A stretch of DNA of 17,586 nt from an uncultured Pedobacter sp. (GCF_946479715.1 NZ_CAMLHF010000110.1:1-17586); one strand, 5' to 3'; positions 9,269 through 16,808 are shown, numbered from the stretch's first letter. The notes: generated by a model from the letters alone, not told the origin. Program-made: numbers and translations.

Positions 9269-11479
9269 ATGAGATTTAAGACACACTCAATTCCAGCCTA
9301 TGCATCATTTGCTATGCTTTCTGCAAGTATAATGCTAAATCCAGGCAAGTTAACTGCACAAACCATTATTCCAATAGAAACGCAAAATAATGCTTTGATA
9401 TTACAGGCAGATACGAATAAAGATCTGGGAACAGTTTATTTTGGAAAGAAATTATCTAATAGCAGTGAGTATGGTGAGGTGTCTGGTGTGTTTAAGCAAA
9501 CTCCAGATTATACAGGAATGCTTAACTCAGCTTATACTTCTTCAGGTTCACGAAATTTATTAGAGCCTGCCATAACAGTAACACATGCAGATGGCAATAA
9601 CTCATTGGATTTAAAATATGTTAGTCATGATTTAAAGAAGATTAATGATGATATTTCATTATTAAGTATAGTTTTGAAAGATCCGGCTTATAATTTTACA
9701 GTTACGCTTTATTATAAAACATACTACAAAGAAGATGTTGTAGAGCAATGGTCGTCCATTAAACACAATGAAAAAGGCAATGTAACACTTCACAAATATG
9801 CCTCAGCTAATCTTCATATAAAAAGTGCCGGTTATTATTTGAACCAATACCATGGCGACTGGGCAAAAGAGATGCAGTCGGAAGAATCAAAACTTACCCA
9901 TGGCATAAAGACGCTTGACACTAAATTGGGTACGAGAGCTAATCTTTTTCAGCCATCTGTATTTATGGTATCTCTAAATAAGCCGGCAACTGAGGATGAA
10001 GGTACGGTGCTATTTGGTGCTTTAGAATATAGCGGTAACTTTCGTACTGATCTGGAAGTGGATTATCAGGACAACTTGCGTATCATCTCAGGTATAAACA
10101 ACTATGCTTCACCGTATACACTTAAACCAAATGAAGAATTTGTTACCCCTGTTTTCCTTTATACATTATCTACGCAAGGTAAGGGTGTAGCAAGCAGAAA
10201 TCTTCAAAGCTGGGCAAGAAACTACAAACTTTTGGATGGTAAGGGTACGAGATTAACCTTGCTTAACAACTGGGAGGCAACTTATTTTGATTTCAATGAA
10301 AGCAAATTGGCAGGACTTTTAAAGGATACAAAAAAACTAGGTGTAGACTTATTTTTATTAGATGATGGATGGTTTGCAAATAAATACCCTCGTAATGGTG
10401 ACGTTGCAGGTCTTGGTGACTGGGAAGAGAACAAAGAGAAGTTACCTAACGGAATCTCATCGTTAGTTAAGGAAGCTCAGAATAATAGTGTGAAATTTGG
10501 TATCTGGATAGAACCTGAAATGGTGAATCCTAAAAGTCAATTGTATGAAAAGCATCCTGATTGGGTAATTAAGCAACCTAAGAGAGATGAGTATTATTTT
10601 AGAAACCAATTGGTGCTTGACTTAACTAATCCTAAAGTTCAAGACTTTGTATATGGTGTAGTCGATGATCTATTCACTAAAAATCCGGATTTAGCCTACA
10701 TTAAATGGGATTGTAATGCGGTTATCTATAATGCACACTCTGCTACTCTTAAAAATCAGTCGCACTTTTACATTGAATATGTACGTGGATTATATAAAGT
10801 ATTGGAGAGAATAAGGGCTAAGTATCCTAAAGTTCCAATGATGCTTTGCTCTGGCGGTGGCGGCAGGGTAGATTATGCTGCATTGCAATATTTTACAGAG
10901 TTTTGGCCAAGCGACAATACAGATCCACTTGAACGTATCTTTATGCAGTGGGAATATTCTTATTTCTACCCTGCAATAGCAAGTTCTAATCATGTGACAG
11001 ACTGGGGTAAACAACCAATTAAGTTCCGTACCGATGTAGCCATGATGGGTAAATTAGGGTTCGACATTGTGGTTAGTCATTTAAAAGAGAATGACCTTAA
11101 ATACTGCCAGGATGCAATTAAAACTTATAACGAAATAAAGCCTATCATCTGGCAGGGTAATCAATACCGTTTATCAAACCCAAAAGAATCTAGCGTAGCT
11201 TCTATGTTATACATGGATGAAAACAAATCCTCAGGTGTGATCTTTAACTACCTTGTTAATTATAGATATGGTGTAAACAGTAGCTTGCCAATTTTATTAA
11301 AGGGATTAGATGCTGCAAGGAAATACAAGATTGAGGAGATAAATCTTTATCCGGGCACTACTTCTACTATAAAAGGCGACAAATCATACACAGGAGATTT
11401 CTTGATGAAAGTAGGATTTAACCCTGATGTGAACTCATCAAGAGCGAGTGTAATATTAAAAATTGAAGAAGTAAAATAG
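9269..11479 (+). CDS. GH36 alpha-galactosidase, exported
   Basis: Hydrolyses terminal alpha-1,6-linked galactose from raffinose-type oligosaccharides or galactomannan by a retaining mechanism. The 736 residues begin with an N-terminal signal-like segment (hydrophobic stretch YASFAMLSASIML, probable cleavage near LTAQ at about 31), so it probably acts in the periplasm. The layout is the family's usual one: a beta-supersandwich (about 33-325), a (beta/alpha)8 barrel from LLNNWEATYFDFNE (about 330) to about 640, and a C-terminal beta domain. Catalytic motifs are LFLLDDGWF, GIWIEPEMV, YIKWDCN with nucleophile Asp481, CSGGGGRVDYAAL, and FWPSDNTDP with acid/base Asp549. The nucleophile motif has Cys where many homologues have Met. 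It starts 20 bases after the DUF5107-TPR gene and ends 20 bases before galT. The product galactose would be handled by the neighbouring porter and Leloir enzymes. Confidence 0.96.
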   Translation: MRFKTHSIPAYASFAMLSASIMLNPGKLTAQTIIPIETQNNALILQADTNKDLGTVYFGKKLSNSSEYGEVSGVFKQTPDYTGMLNSAYTSSGSRNLLEPAITVTHADGNNSLDLKYVSHDLKKINDDISLLSIVLKDPAYNFTVTLYYKTYYKEDVVEQWSSIKHNEKGNVTLHKYASANLHIKSAGYYLNQYHGDWAKEMQSEESKLTHGIKTLDTKLGTRANLFQPSVFMVSLNKPATEDEGTVLFGALEYSGNFRTDLEVDYQDNLRIISGINNYASPYTLKPNEEFVTPVFLYTLSTQGKGVASRNLQSWARNYKLLDGKGTRLTLLNNWEATYFDFNESKLAGLLKDTKKLGVDLFLLDDGWFANKYPRNGDVAGLGDWEENKEKLPNGISSLVKEAQNNSVKFGIWIEPEMVNPKSQLYEKHPDWVIKQPKRDEYYFRNQLVLDLTNPKVQDFVYGVVDDLFTKNPDLAYIKWDCNAVIYNAHSATLKNQSHFYIEYVRGLYKVLERIRAKYPKVPMMLCSGGGGRVDYAALQYFTEFWPSDNTDPLERIFMQWEYSYFYPAIASSNHVTDWGKQPIKFRTDVAMMGKLGFDIVVSHLKENDLKYCQDAIKTYNEIKPIIWQGNQYRLSNPKESSVASMLYMDENKSSGVIFNYLVNYRYGVNSSLPILLKGLDAARKYKIEEINLYPGTTSTIKGDKSYTGDFLMKVGFNPDVNSSRASVILKIEEVK

Positions 11480-11499
11480 AATAACCGATAAGACACAAG

Positions 11500-12558
11500 A
11501 TGGATACCAATTTTGATATGAATGAACACCCGCACACGCGGCAAAATATATTAACCGGAGAGTGGGTTTTAGTGTCTCCACACAGAACTAAACGGCCATG
11601 GCAGGGAAAGGTAGAATCCCTGCCTGCCGACAACCGGCCTCAGCATGATCCTGCTTGTTACCTGTGTGCAGGTAACGAAAGGGCAGACGGAAGTAGAAAT
11701 CCGGATTACACTACCAATTTTGCTTTTACAAACGATTATTCAGCATTGTTGCCGGATACTCCAGTAGGAGAAATAGCTATAGATGGTTTACTGAAAGCCG
11801 AAAGTCAGTCAGGAATTTGTAGAGTTATTGCTTTTTCCCCAAGGCACGATCTAACACTTGCAGAACTAGATCTGGCAGCAATTAAAGGGATCATTCAATT
11901 ATGGGCAGAAGAGTTTAAGACTTTAAGTGAGAACCCTTCAATTAAGCATATTCAGATATTCGAGAACAAAGGTGAATTAATGGGATGCAGTAATCCTCAT
12001 CCTCATGGCCAGATCTGGGCACAGAACAGCATCCCTCTTGAGATCCATAAAGAAACAACAAATCAGAAAAAATATTTCCAGGTAAATGGCCGAAGTTTAC
12101 TAACAGACTACCTTAAAGTAGAGCTTAAAGAGCAAAAGAGAATTGTGTTTGAAAACGATAGTTTTGTAGTATTGGTGCCTTTTTGGGCAGTTTGGCCTTA
12201 CGAAACTATGATTATCAGCAAAAGACATGTAAGGAGTGTATTAGAGTTTACAGAGCAAGAACAAGGAGACCTTGCATCAGCACTGAAAAATATAACCGTA
12301 AGATACGACAACCTTTTCCAGGTTTCATTTCCTTACTCGGCTGGTATGCATCAAATGCCGGTAAACGATGGCGATCATGCTGAATGGCATTGGCATATGC
12401 ACTTTTATCCACCACTTTTAAGATCTGCAACAATCAAAAAATTTATGGTTGGATATGAAATGCTCGGCAATCCTCAGCGTGATATTACACCGGAAGCAGC
12501 TGCAGAAACTTTAAGAAACCTATCTGATATTCATTACAAAAGCAATAATCTTTCATAG
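11500..12558 (+). CDS. galT: Galactose-1-phosphate uridylyltransferase
   Basis: Leloir-pathway enzyme that swaps UMP between UDP-glucose and galactose-1-phosphate, giving UDP-galactose and glucose-1-phosphate in the cytosol. The length of 352 residues matches the family. Visible are the zinc-site CYLC pair (Cys53, Cys56), the N-terminal LTGEWVLVSPHRTKRPW, and the HPH active-site motif in NPHPHGQIW, whose second His (His169) is the nucleophile that forms the uridylyl intermediate. The C-terminal domain shows the His-rich EWHWHMHFYPP and the KFMVGYEMLGNPQRDITPE segment. The start at 11500 is 20 bases after the GH36 stop; an in-frame ATG at 11518 would also retain the whole domain. This appears to be the last gene of the galactoside operon. 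The usual partner galK does not follow it. Confidence 0.97.
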   Translation: MDTNFDMNEHPHTRQNILTGEWVLVSPHRTKRPWQGKVESLPADNRPQHDPACYLCAGNERADGSRNPDYTTNFAFTNDYSALLPDTPVGEIAIDGLLKAESQSGICRVIAFSPRHDLTLAELDLAAIKGIIQLWAEEFKTLSENPSIKHIQIFENKGELMGCSNPHPHGQIWAQNSIPLEIHKETTNQKKYFQVNGRSLLTDYLKVELKEQKRIVFENDSFVVLVPFWAVWPYETMIISKRHVRSVLEFTEQEQGDLASALKNITVRYDNLFQVSFPYSAGMHQMPVNDGDHAEWHWHMHFYPPLLRSATIKKFMVGYEMLGNPQRDITPEAAAETLRNLSDIHYKSNNLS

Positions 12559-12583
12559 TTAAAAAACAAATGGTTTTTATTAA

Positions 12584-12616
12584 CTTTAAGTAGACGTTTA
12601 AAGAAATCTACTAAAG
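12584..12616 (+). promoter_or_regulatory. Imperfect hairpin in the gap between galT and the small gene
   Basis: The arms CTTTAAGTAGA (12584-12594) and TCTACTAAAG (12607-12616) are complementary apart from one bulged A, around a 12-base loop. The structure ends 10 bases before the ATG at 12627 and no T-run follows, so it is more likely a 5' untranslated-region structure or protein-binding dyad than a terminator. A role in ending the galactoside transcript is possible. Its function is inferred only from position. Confidence 0.35.
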
Positions 12617-12626
12617 TATTAATACC

Positions 12627-12815
12627 ATGGAAAAAGAGGAGATAAAATCATTATTAGAGATTATTGACCAACAAGTAAGTTCTTCAATACTGGGCGGAAT
12701 GGAAGAACAGTATGAAGAACTTGAAGAGTTGGGTTTTATAACAATCAACAGACATAGCGTACAGCATTCAGCTTCTATAACCCCTTTGGGAATGGAATAT
12801 CTGGATCAGGAATAG
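12627..12815 (+). CDS. Small hypothetical protein, 62 residues
   Basis: I do not recognise a family. The product is short and acidic, rich in Glu and Leu, with a likely helical N-terminal half (MEKEEIKSLLEIIDQQV and EEQYEELEEL). The C-terminal part, GFITINRHSVQHSASITPLGMEYL, resembles the wing and final helix of a winged-helix DNA-binding domain, but it is too short to be a complete one. There is no signal peptide or membrane segment. It follows galT after 68 bases that contain an imperfect hairpin, and it precedes the ECF sigma factor gene by 126 bases, so it is probably a separate unit. The ATG lies in ATACCATGG with no clear Shine-Dalgarno, as is common in Bacteroidota. The reading frame looks protein-like, but that it is expressed remains an inference. 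Confidence 0.6.
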   Translation: MEKEEIKSLLEIIDQQVSSSILGGMEEQYEELEELGFITINRHSVQHSASITPLGMEYLDQE

Positions 12816-12855
12816 GGATTTTTTTCTTCATTGGATATCAATGTGTTATAAGTAT

Positions 12856-12890
12856 TTTGGTACGTGTTTTGACAGATAACAATACCATTG
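12856..12890 (+). promoter_or_regulatory. Possible Bacteroidota-type promoter for the ECF sigma gene
   Basis: TTTG at 12856-12859 is followed after 23 bases by TACCATTG at 12883-12890, one mismatch from the Bacteroidota -7 consensus TAnnTTTG. A second TTTG at 12868 is too close to serve as the -33 box. The 23-base spacer is at the long end of the accepted range. The match is weak. Confidence 0.25.
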
Positions 12891-12941
12891 AAATGTCGAA
12901 CAAAATGAATTAAAAAGTAGTCACTCCTAAACCTCCTCGCT

Positions 12942-13466
12942 ATGAACACTACTGATTTCAATCACCAGCTTAGTCTAAATCAAAGCGCTCTAGAAACTTT
13001 TGCCTTTAAGTTTACCCAGGACTATGAGGATGCTAATGATCTCGTGCAGGATACTTTATTAAAAGCGATGCGCTATTCCAGAAAATTCAGGGATGGCACA
13101 AATTTTCGGGGATGGTTGTATACCATCATGAAGAATACTTTTATCAATAGCTATAGAAGAGGAGTAAAGACCAGATCATTCATTACTACGCACGAAGAAA
13201 TCCCTGTTTCGCAATTACAGAATAGTGCTACAGGGAATTCAGGGGAAAATAAATTTATGCTCGAAGACATTCATAATGCGATGAAGAAACTTCAACCCGA
13301 ATACCTAACTCCTTTCATTAAGTATTTTGAAGGCTTTAAGTATCATGAAATATCTGAAATGCTGCATGTCCCGATCGGAACGGTAAAAACAAGGATACAT
13401 ATGGCAAGAGGGATCTTAAAAAAGAACCTCAAAATGTATACGGATGAGTTTGCAGCTAAAGGATAA
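12942..13466 (+). CDS. ECF-type (group IV) RNA polymerase sigma factor
   Basis: Directs RNA polymerase to a specialised promoter set. The 174 residues hold the two expected domains: sigma region 2 at about 20-85 (DANDLVQDTLLKAMRYSRKF, then FRGWLYTIMKNTFINSYRR for promoter melting and -10 recognition) and region 4 at about 112-165, with the helix-turn-helix EGFKYHEISEMLHVPIGTVKTRIHMARGIL. There is no signal peptide or membrane segment. No anti-sigma or FecR-like gene lies beside it; the next gene is on the opposite strand and converges with 5 bases between the stops. This is the arrangement of stand-alone ECF factors in Bacteroidota, whose signals are mostly unknown, rather than the FecI/FecR pairs linked to SusCD systems. 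Control of the galactoside operon cannot be read from the sequence. Confidence 0.94.
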   Translation: MNTTDFNHQLSLNQSALETFAFKFTQDYEDANDLVQDTLLKAMRYSRKFRDGTNFRGWLYTIMKNTFINSYRRGVKTRSFITTHEEIPVSQLQNSATGNSGENKFMLEDIHNAMKKLQPEYLTPFIKYFEGFKYHEISEMLHVPIGTVKTRIHMARGILKKNLKMYTDEFAAKG

Positions 13467-13471
13467 TCTCT

Positions 13472-13711
13472 TTATGGATTCTTCTCTAAGTAGTTATCTA
13501 TAGCCTTTTCCAGATCTTCATATCCTTCAGGAGGAAAGCACCTTGATCCAGGATGCTCTATGGTCCATTTTCCGTTAGCCCGACTCAACACAATTGGGTC
13601 AGGTTCGCCTGTAACCAATTCGACTTTAAATCTGAGGCAATTATCGGATGAAGTTACAAGGACATCCAGTTCCATGCTCGCTTTCCTGAATCTAACTGGA
13701 AATGTTCTCAT
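13472..13711 (-). CDS. Hypothetical protein, 79 residues
   Basis: I do not recognise a named family. The sequence MRTFPVRFRKASMELDVLV, then CLRFKVELV and a segment with ANGKWTIEH, suggests a small beta-rich cytosolic domain, ending in a helix (GYEDLEKAIDNYLEKNP). There is no signal peptide. The start is set by a strong Shine-Dalgarno, AGGAGG, nine bases upstream of the ATG, which is unusual for this group and supports this strand over an overlapping plus-strand frame. It is the second gene of a pair: the lipoprotein gene upstream ends 13 bases before it, and its stop codon overlaps the ribosome binding site, so the two are probably translationally coupled. The gene converges with the ECF sigma gene. 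Confidence 0.7.
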   Translation of the reverse strand: MRTFPVRFRKASMELDVLVTSSDNCLRFKVELVTGEPDPIVLSRANGKWTIEHPGSRCFPPEGYEDLEKAIDNYLEKNP

Positions 13712-13720
13712 ATGTTTTAT

Positions 13721-13726
13721 CCTCCT
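13721..13726 (-). promoter_or_regulatory. Strong Shine-Dalgarno overlapping the upstream stop codon
   Basis: On the minus strand the sequence reads CAATAGGAGGATAAAACATATG. The TAG (13727-13725) ends the lipoprotein gene, and its last two bases begin AGGAGG, which lies nine bases before the ATG of the 79-residue gene. This decides the start of that gene and suggests translational coupling. Canonical Shine-Dalgarno sequences are uncommon in Bacteroidota. Confidence 0.7.
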
Positions 13727-14360
13727 ATTGTTTAATTACACCTTTGCTAATCATATCTTCGAATAACCTTTTATTGAAGTCTGTAGCAAGAGCCTGGGGG
13801 CTGGAAGGATCCAATGACTTAGTCTGTACGGAATAAATCAGTTTCTCAGTATTCAAGCTATAGAAATTCGCTTCAAGTATAAATTTATTGGTTACCGTAT
13901 AATATCCGGGTTCATAAACCCTGGCATACATGGTGTGGTAATAGCCCCAGAAACGATAGGTTCTAGGCCAGATGCTTACCGAACCAGGGTTGTAATTCTT
14001 TTCTTTAGTTTTATCCAGTAAGGCAATGGTGAAAGTACCATCATACCCTTTATTTCTTATTTTCTTAAGTGCCTGAGATTCACTCAAACCCTCAAAGGCC
14101 TTTGGCCCATATTCAGCTAATGCTGATCCTGCATTAATGCCGCGGGCCTTAAGATTTTGCACTGTCACATTCTCCACATTCTCTTTAAGACTCCTGTCTT
14201 TTGCACCCATCAATCCAATTACGAGTACTTTATTAGATTTTTCTATTGTCCCCTGAGGATCTGCCCATGATGAAATGATCTTCGTACTATTGCATGCATT
14301 TAACAAAATGGTAAATAAAAGAACCATTCCTATTGCACCGGGCAACAACAATTTTTTCAT
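13725..14360 (-). CDS. Conserved lipoprotein of unknown function
   Basis: A 211-residue predicted lipoprotein. The signal peptide (hydrophobic core to FTILL) ends in the lipobox LLNAC with lipidation at Cys23, followed by NSTKIISSWADP. The mature part has a KVLVIGLMGAKDRSLKENVE segment, then GPKAFEGLSESQALKKIRNKGYDGTF, an aromatic stretch around FWGYYHTMYARVYEPGYYTV, and KLIYSVQTKSLDPSS near the end. The SSWxDP and KVLVIG opening and overall layout recall DUF4136-like Bacteroidota lipoproteins that sit in the periplasm or at the outer membrane. No catalytic residues are evident. It is the first gene of a two-gene minus-strand unit with the 79-residue protein. The sodC gene lies 147 bases upstream on the same strand, separated by a probable terminator. 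Confidence 0.85.
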   Translation of the reverse strand: MKKLLLPGAIGMVLLFTILLNACNSTKIISSWADPQGTIEKSNKVLVIGLMGAKDRSLKENVENVTVQNLKARGINAGSALAEYGPKAFEGLSESQALKKIRNKGYDGTFTIALLDKTKEKNYNPGSVSIWPRTYRFWGYYHTMYARVYEPGYYTVTNKFILEANFYSLNTEKLIYSVQTKSLDPSSPQALATDFNKRLFEDMISKGVIKQ

Positions 14361-14456
14361 GTTTTATAAGTTTATATACACATATAACAATCCATAATCC
14401 ATTTAGTTGTAACAATTTAGCCTAATATTCTTTATATCAATCTATAAGATCAAATT

Positions 14457-14494
14457 GAAAATTGAGTAGGCACATTTACTGCTTCCTACCCAAT
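14457..14494 (-). terminator. Probable terminator downstream of sodC
   Basis: Arms ATTGAGTAGG (14461-14470) and CCTACCCAAT (14485-14494) flank a 14-base loop. They carry one A/C mismatch if read on the plus strand, but in minus-strand RNA that position is a G-U wobble, so the full 10-pair stem forms only in the sodC transcript. A run of four T residues follows the stem on that strand. It begins 13 bases after the sodC stop. Confidence 0.55.
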
Positions 14495-14507
14495 TAATCC
14501 TATTAAA

Positions 14508-15035
14508 TTAAAGTTTAACAATTACACCACATCCCACTCTAGGTCCAGAATTCCCTGTAGGTTGGGTGGTATAGTCATCTGTACCCCCATGAACTATTAT
14601 TCCTCTATCAATGATGTTTTTGATGTCATTTTCTTCAATGCTCCACCTGTCGGTGGTAACTGAAATTGAACCGTGCCCTTTGCTGTCTAGTTGAATATTC
14701 CCAATGTCGCCAGAGTGATACGCGGCAGATCCCCATTTACCATGTGCCTCGTTTGTAGGATTCCAGTGTCCATGCGTGTTATTTCCCATGTCCCCGCAAT
14801 CTCCATGCTCATGAAAATGAACAGCCACAGTACTGTCGGCCCTTGCCGGAAAATTAAGTTCCAAATCCATTCTCATTTTCCCGTCTTTCAATTGATAGAA
14901 TTTTGCCAATCCTATGTCTTTGGCATCAGCTGTTGTTGCAAGTTTTGCCTGTGCTACTTCAACTTCTGCAGTAGGAGAGCAAGAAGTAAATAATGCCACT
15001 ATTGCTATAATGGCGATTGTTAAATAATTTTTCAT
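14508..15035 (-). CDS. sodC: Copper/zinc superoxide dismutase, lipoprotein
   Basis: Converts superoxide to hydrogen peroxide and oxygen outside the cytoplasm. The 175 residues start with a short signal peptide ending LFTSC, with Cys19 as the lipidation site, so the enzyme is membrane-anchored in the periplasm or at the outer membrane. Every residue expected of an active enzyme is present: copper ligands His73, His75, His90 and His149; zinc ligands His90, His98, His107 and Asp110; the disulfide pair Cys80 and Cys169; and the active-site Arg166. Motifs are HFHEHGDC, THGHWNP, YHSGDIGNI, IVHGGTDD and GPRVGCGVI. The gene is read away from the M1 peptidase gene across a 179-base divergent region and is followed by a probable terminator, so it is likely transcribed alone. 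No regulator site could be identified. Confidence 0.97.
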   Translation of the reverse strand: MKNYLTIAIIAIVALFTSCSPTAEVEVAQAKLATTADAKDIGLAKFYQLKDGKMRMDLELNFPARADSTVAVHFHEHGDCGDMGNNTHGHWNPTNEAHGKWGSAAYHSGDIGNIQLDSKGHGSISVTTDRWSIEENDIKNIIDRGIIVHGGTDDYTTQPTGNSGPRVGCGVIVKL

Positions 15036-15154
15036 ATCGTTATATATTGGTAATTACTATTTAGAACAAAAGCCATCACTTTAAGTTTTATAGAATTTGT
15101 CTTTGATTGGCAGAATAGAATAAATTGGAGCAACTTTTGATATGAGTGTGCGTG

Positions 15155-15185
15155 CTTGATAAATAAAAACAGAGTACTATATTTA
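15155..15185 (+). promoter_or_regulatory. Possible promoter for the M1 peptidase gene
   Basis: Within the 179-base region between sodC and the peptidase gene, TTG at 15156-15158 is followed after 19 bases by TATATTTA at 15178-15185, one mismatch from the Bacteroidota -7 consensus TAnnTTTG. It lies about 30 bases before the ATG. A GGAG Shine-Dalgarno (AAAAGGAGAT) sits closer to the start. No matching promoter was found with confidence for sodC. Confidence 0.3.
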
Positions 15186-15214
15186 AAACTTAAGTAAAAG
15201 GAGATTATATACCG

Positions 15215-16804
15215 ATGAGAAAATACCTGATAATTTTATTGTTATGCTTTACAGCCAAGGCCTTTGCACAGGAAAAATACTGGCAACAGCATGTGAATTA
15301 TAATATTGATGTTGCTCTTAATGATCAAGATAAGTCTTTAAAAGGCTTTGAAACCATAGTATATAAAAACAATTCCCCGTCGGAACTTGACTTTATCTGG
15401 TTTCACATTTGGCCAAATGCCTACAAACAGGAATCTACAGCATTGTTTCAGCAGATAAAGAATGATACTTCGCGTGTTAAAAAGCTGGATAAATACACAT
15501 ATGGTAGCATTGAAGGCCTGAATTTTAAAGTAAATGGTAAAACGGCAGAAACCGAGGCTCATCCTAATCCACAATATATTGATGTGATTAAGTTAAAATT
15601 AAAGTCGCCCTTAAAGCCTGGTGATTCAGTTACAATTACTACTGATTTTAAAGTAAAATTGCCTTCATATTTTTCCAGATCCGGTTTTGCTGATGGTGAG
15701 TTCATGGTTTGCCAATGGTATCCTAAGCCTGCCGTTTTTGATAAAAATGGCTGGCACGAGTTTCCTTATCTTGATATGGGAGAGTTCTACAGCGACTATG
15801 CCACGTTTAAAGTAAATATAACTGTACCATCTGACTATGTTGTAGGTGCAACAGGGGTATTGCAGAATACAGATGAACTTGCGTTATATAAAAGCATTGG
15901 GGCAAAAAACGTTGCCAATAGAACAGGAGATCCTGTAGTTTACAAACCTATAAACAAAAGTGCTACCAAGAAGCTAACCTATAAAATTGACAGTGTTCCA
16001 GACTTCGCATGGTTTGCCGATAAGGATTTTGTAATACAATACGATACTGTTAAACTCACCTCTGGTAAAGTGATTGACGCTTTTAACTACTACCACAACA
16101 AAAAAGAAACGCTATGGAGTAATAGCATAGATTACACAAAAGATGCTGTAAGAAAATACAGTAACTGGGTAGGGGAATATGAATACCCGGTAGTACAAGT
16201 AGTTGAGGGGCCGGCAAATAATTCAAGCGGGGGTATGGAATATCCAACCATTACATTAATTACGAGCCCTGATGCAAAAAAGGAATCCTTAGATGGTGTT
16301 ATAGCGCACGAGATTGGTCATAATTGGTTTATGAGTATGCTTGGTAGCAATGAAAGACAACATACCTGGTTAGATGAGGGCCTCAATACTTATTTTCAGT
16401 TCAGATATGAAGCTGAGAAATACAGAGCCAATTCAATATTTGGTGATGCTATCCCAGCAGATGTTAAAGCTTTACCGGAAAAGGAATTTTTAGACCGCAC
16501 TTATGGTGCAATGGCTAGTATTCCTATGAAATCGGCTATTGAAACCCCTTCAGATAAATTTACTTCTTCTGATGATTACAGCATGACTTCTTACATAAAG
16601 ACTGCATTATGGTTGTATATCCTCGAAAATTCTGTTGGAAGAGATAAAATGGATATCGCCTTTAAGCATTATTTTGATAAATGGAAAAATAAACATCCCC
16701 AACCAGAAGATTTAAAGGCTTCGTTTGAAGAATCTTTAGGTACCAATCTGGATAAGTATTTCCAATTGCTTAATAAGCCAGGATCATTTAGCGAGCAGCC
16801 TTAG
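15215..16804 (+). CDS. Secreted M1-family zinc metallopeptidase
   Basis: Probable aminopeptidase acting outside the cytoplasm. The 529 residues begin with a signal peptide (LIILLLCFTAKAFA, cleavage near residue 19). The N-terminal beta domain, with VNYNIDVALNDQDKSLKGFE and DFIWFHIWPNAYK, runs to about 260. The thermolysin-like catalytic domain carries GGMEY (339-343, the M1 substrate-recognition motif), the zinc site HEIGH (365-369) with the third ligand Glu388 in LDEGLNTYF exactly 19 residues after His369, and a later Tyr-containing stretch DYSMTSYIKTALWLYIL. Many Bacteroidota relatives continue past this point; this one ends soon after the helical domain at LDKYFQLLNKPGSF. The sequence after the stop shows no homologous-looking continuation, so this seems a natural end. 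Its targets are unknown. Confidence 0.94.
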   Translation: MRKYLIILLLCFTAKAFAQEKYWQQHVNYNIDVALNDQDKSLKGFETIVYKNNSPSELDFIWFHIWPNAYKQESTALFQQIKNDTSRVKKLDKYTYGSIEGLNFKVNGKTAETEAHPNPQYIDVIKLKLKSPLKPGDSVTITTDFKVKLPSYFSRSGFADGEFMVCQWYPKPAVFDKNGWHEFPYLDMGEFYSDYATFKVNITVPSDYVVGATGVLQNTDELALYKSIGAKNVANRTGDPVVYKPINKSATKKLTYKIDSVPDFAWFADKDFVIQYDTVKLTSGKVIDAFNYYHNKKETLWSNSIDYTKDAVRKYSNWVGEYEYPVVQVVEGPANNSSGGMEYPTITLITSPDAKKESLDGVIAHEIGHNWFMSMLGSNERQHTWLDEGLNTYFQFRYEAEKYRANSIFGDAIPADVKALPEKEFLDRTYGAMASIPMKSAIETPSDKFTSSDDYSMTSYIKTALWLYILENSVGRDKMDIAFKHYFDKWKNKHPQPEDLKASFEESLGTNLDKYFQLLNKPGSFSEQP

Positions 16805-16808
16805 ATAT

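Noticed and set aside
12562..12578. AAAAAC/GTTTTT hairpin after galT as terminator
   Set aside because: The stem is only six mostly A-T pairs with a five-base loop, too weak to call in AT-rich DNA.
13560..13766. 68-codon plus-strand frame opposite the 79-residue gene
   Set aside because: The minus-strand gene has a strong Shine-Dalgarno, operon linkage and a more protein-like composition; both are unlikely to be real.
14390..14403. Tandem AATCCAT repeat upstream of the lipoprotein gene
   Set aside because: Two 7-base copies in AT-rich intergenic DNA are easily due to chance and fit no known operator spacing.
14691..14993. 100-codon plus-strand frame inside sodC
   Set aside because: It is antisense to a gene with every catalytic and metal-binding residue, and its own product is Cys- and His-rich noise.
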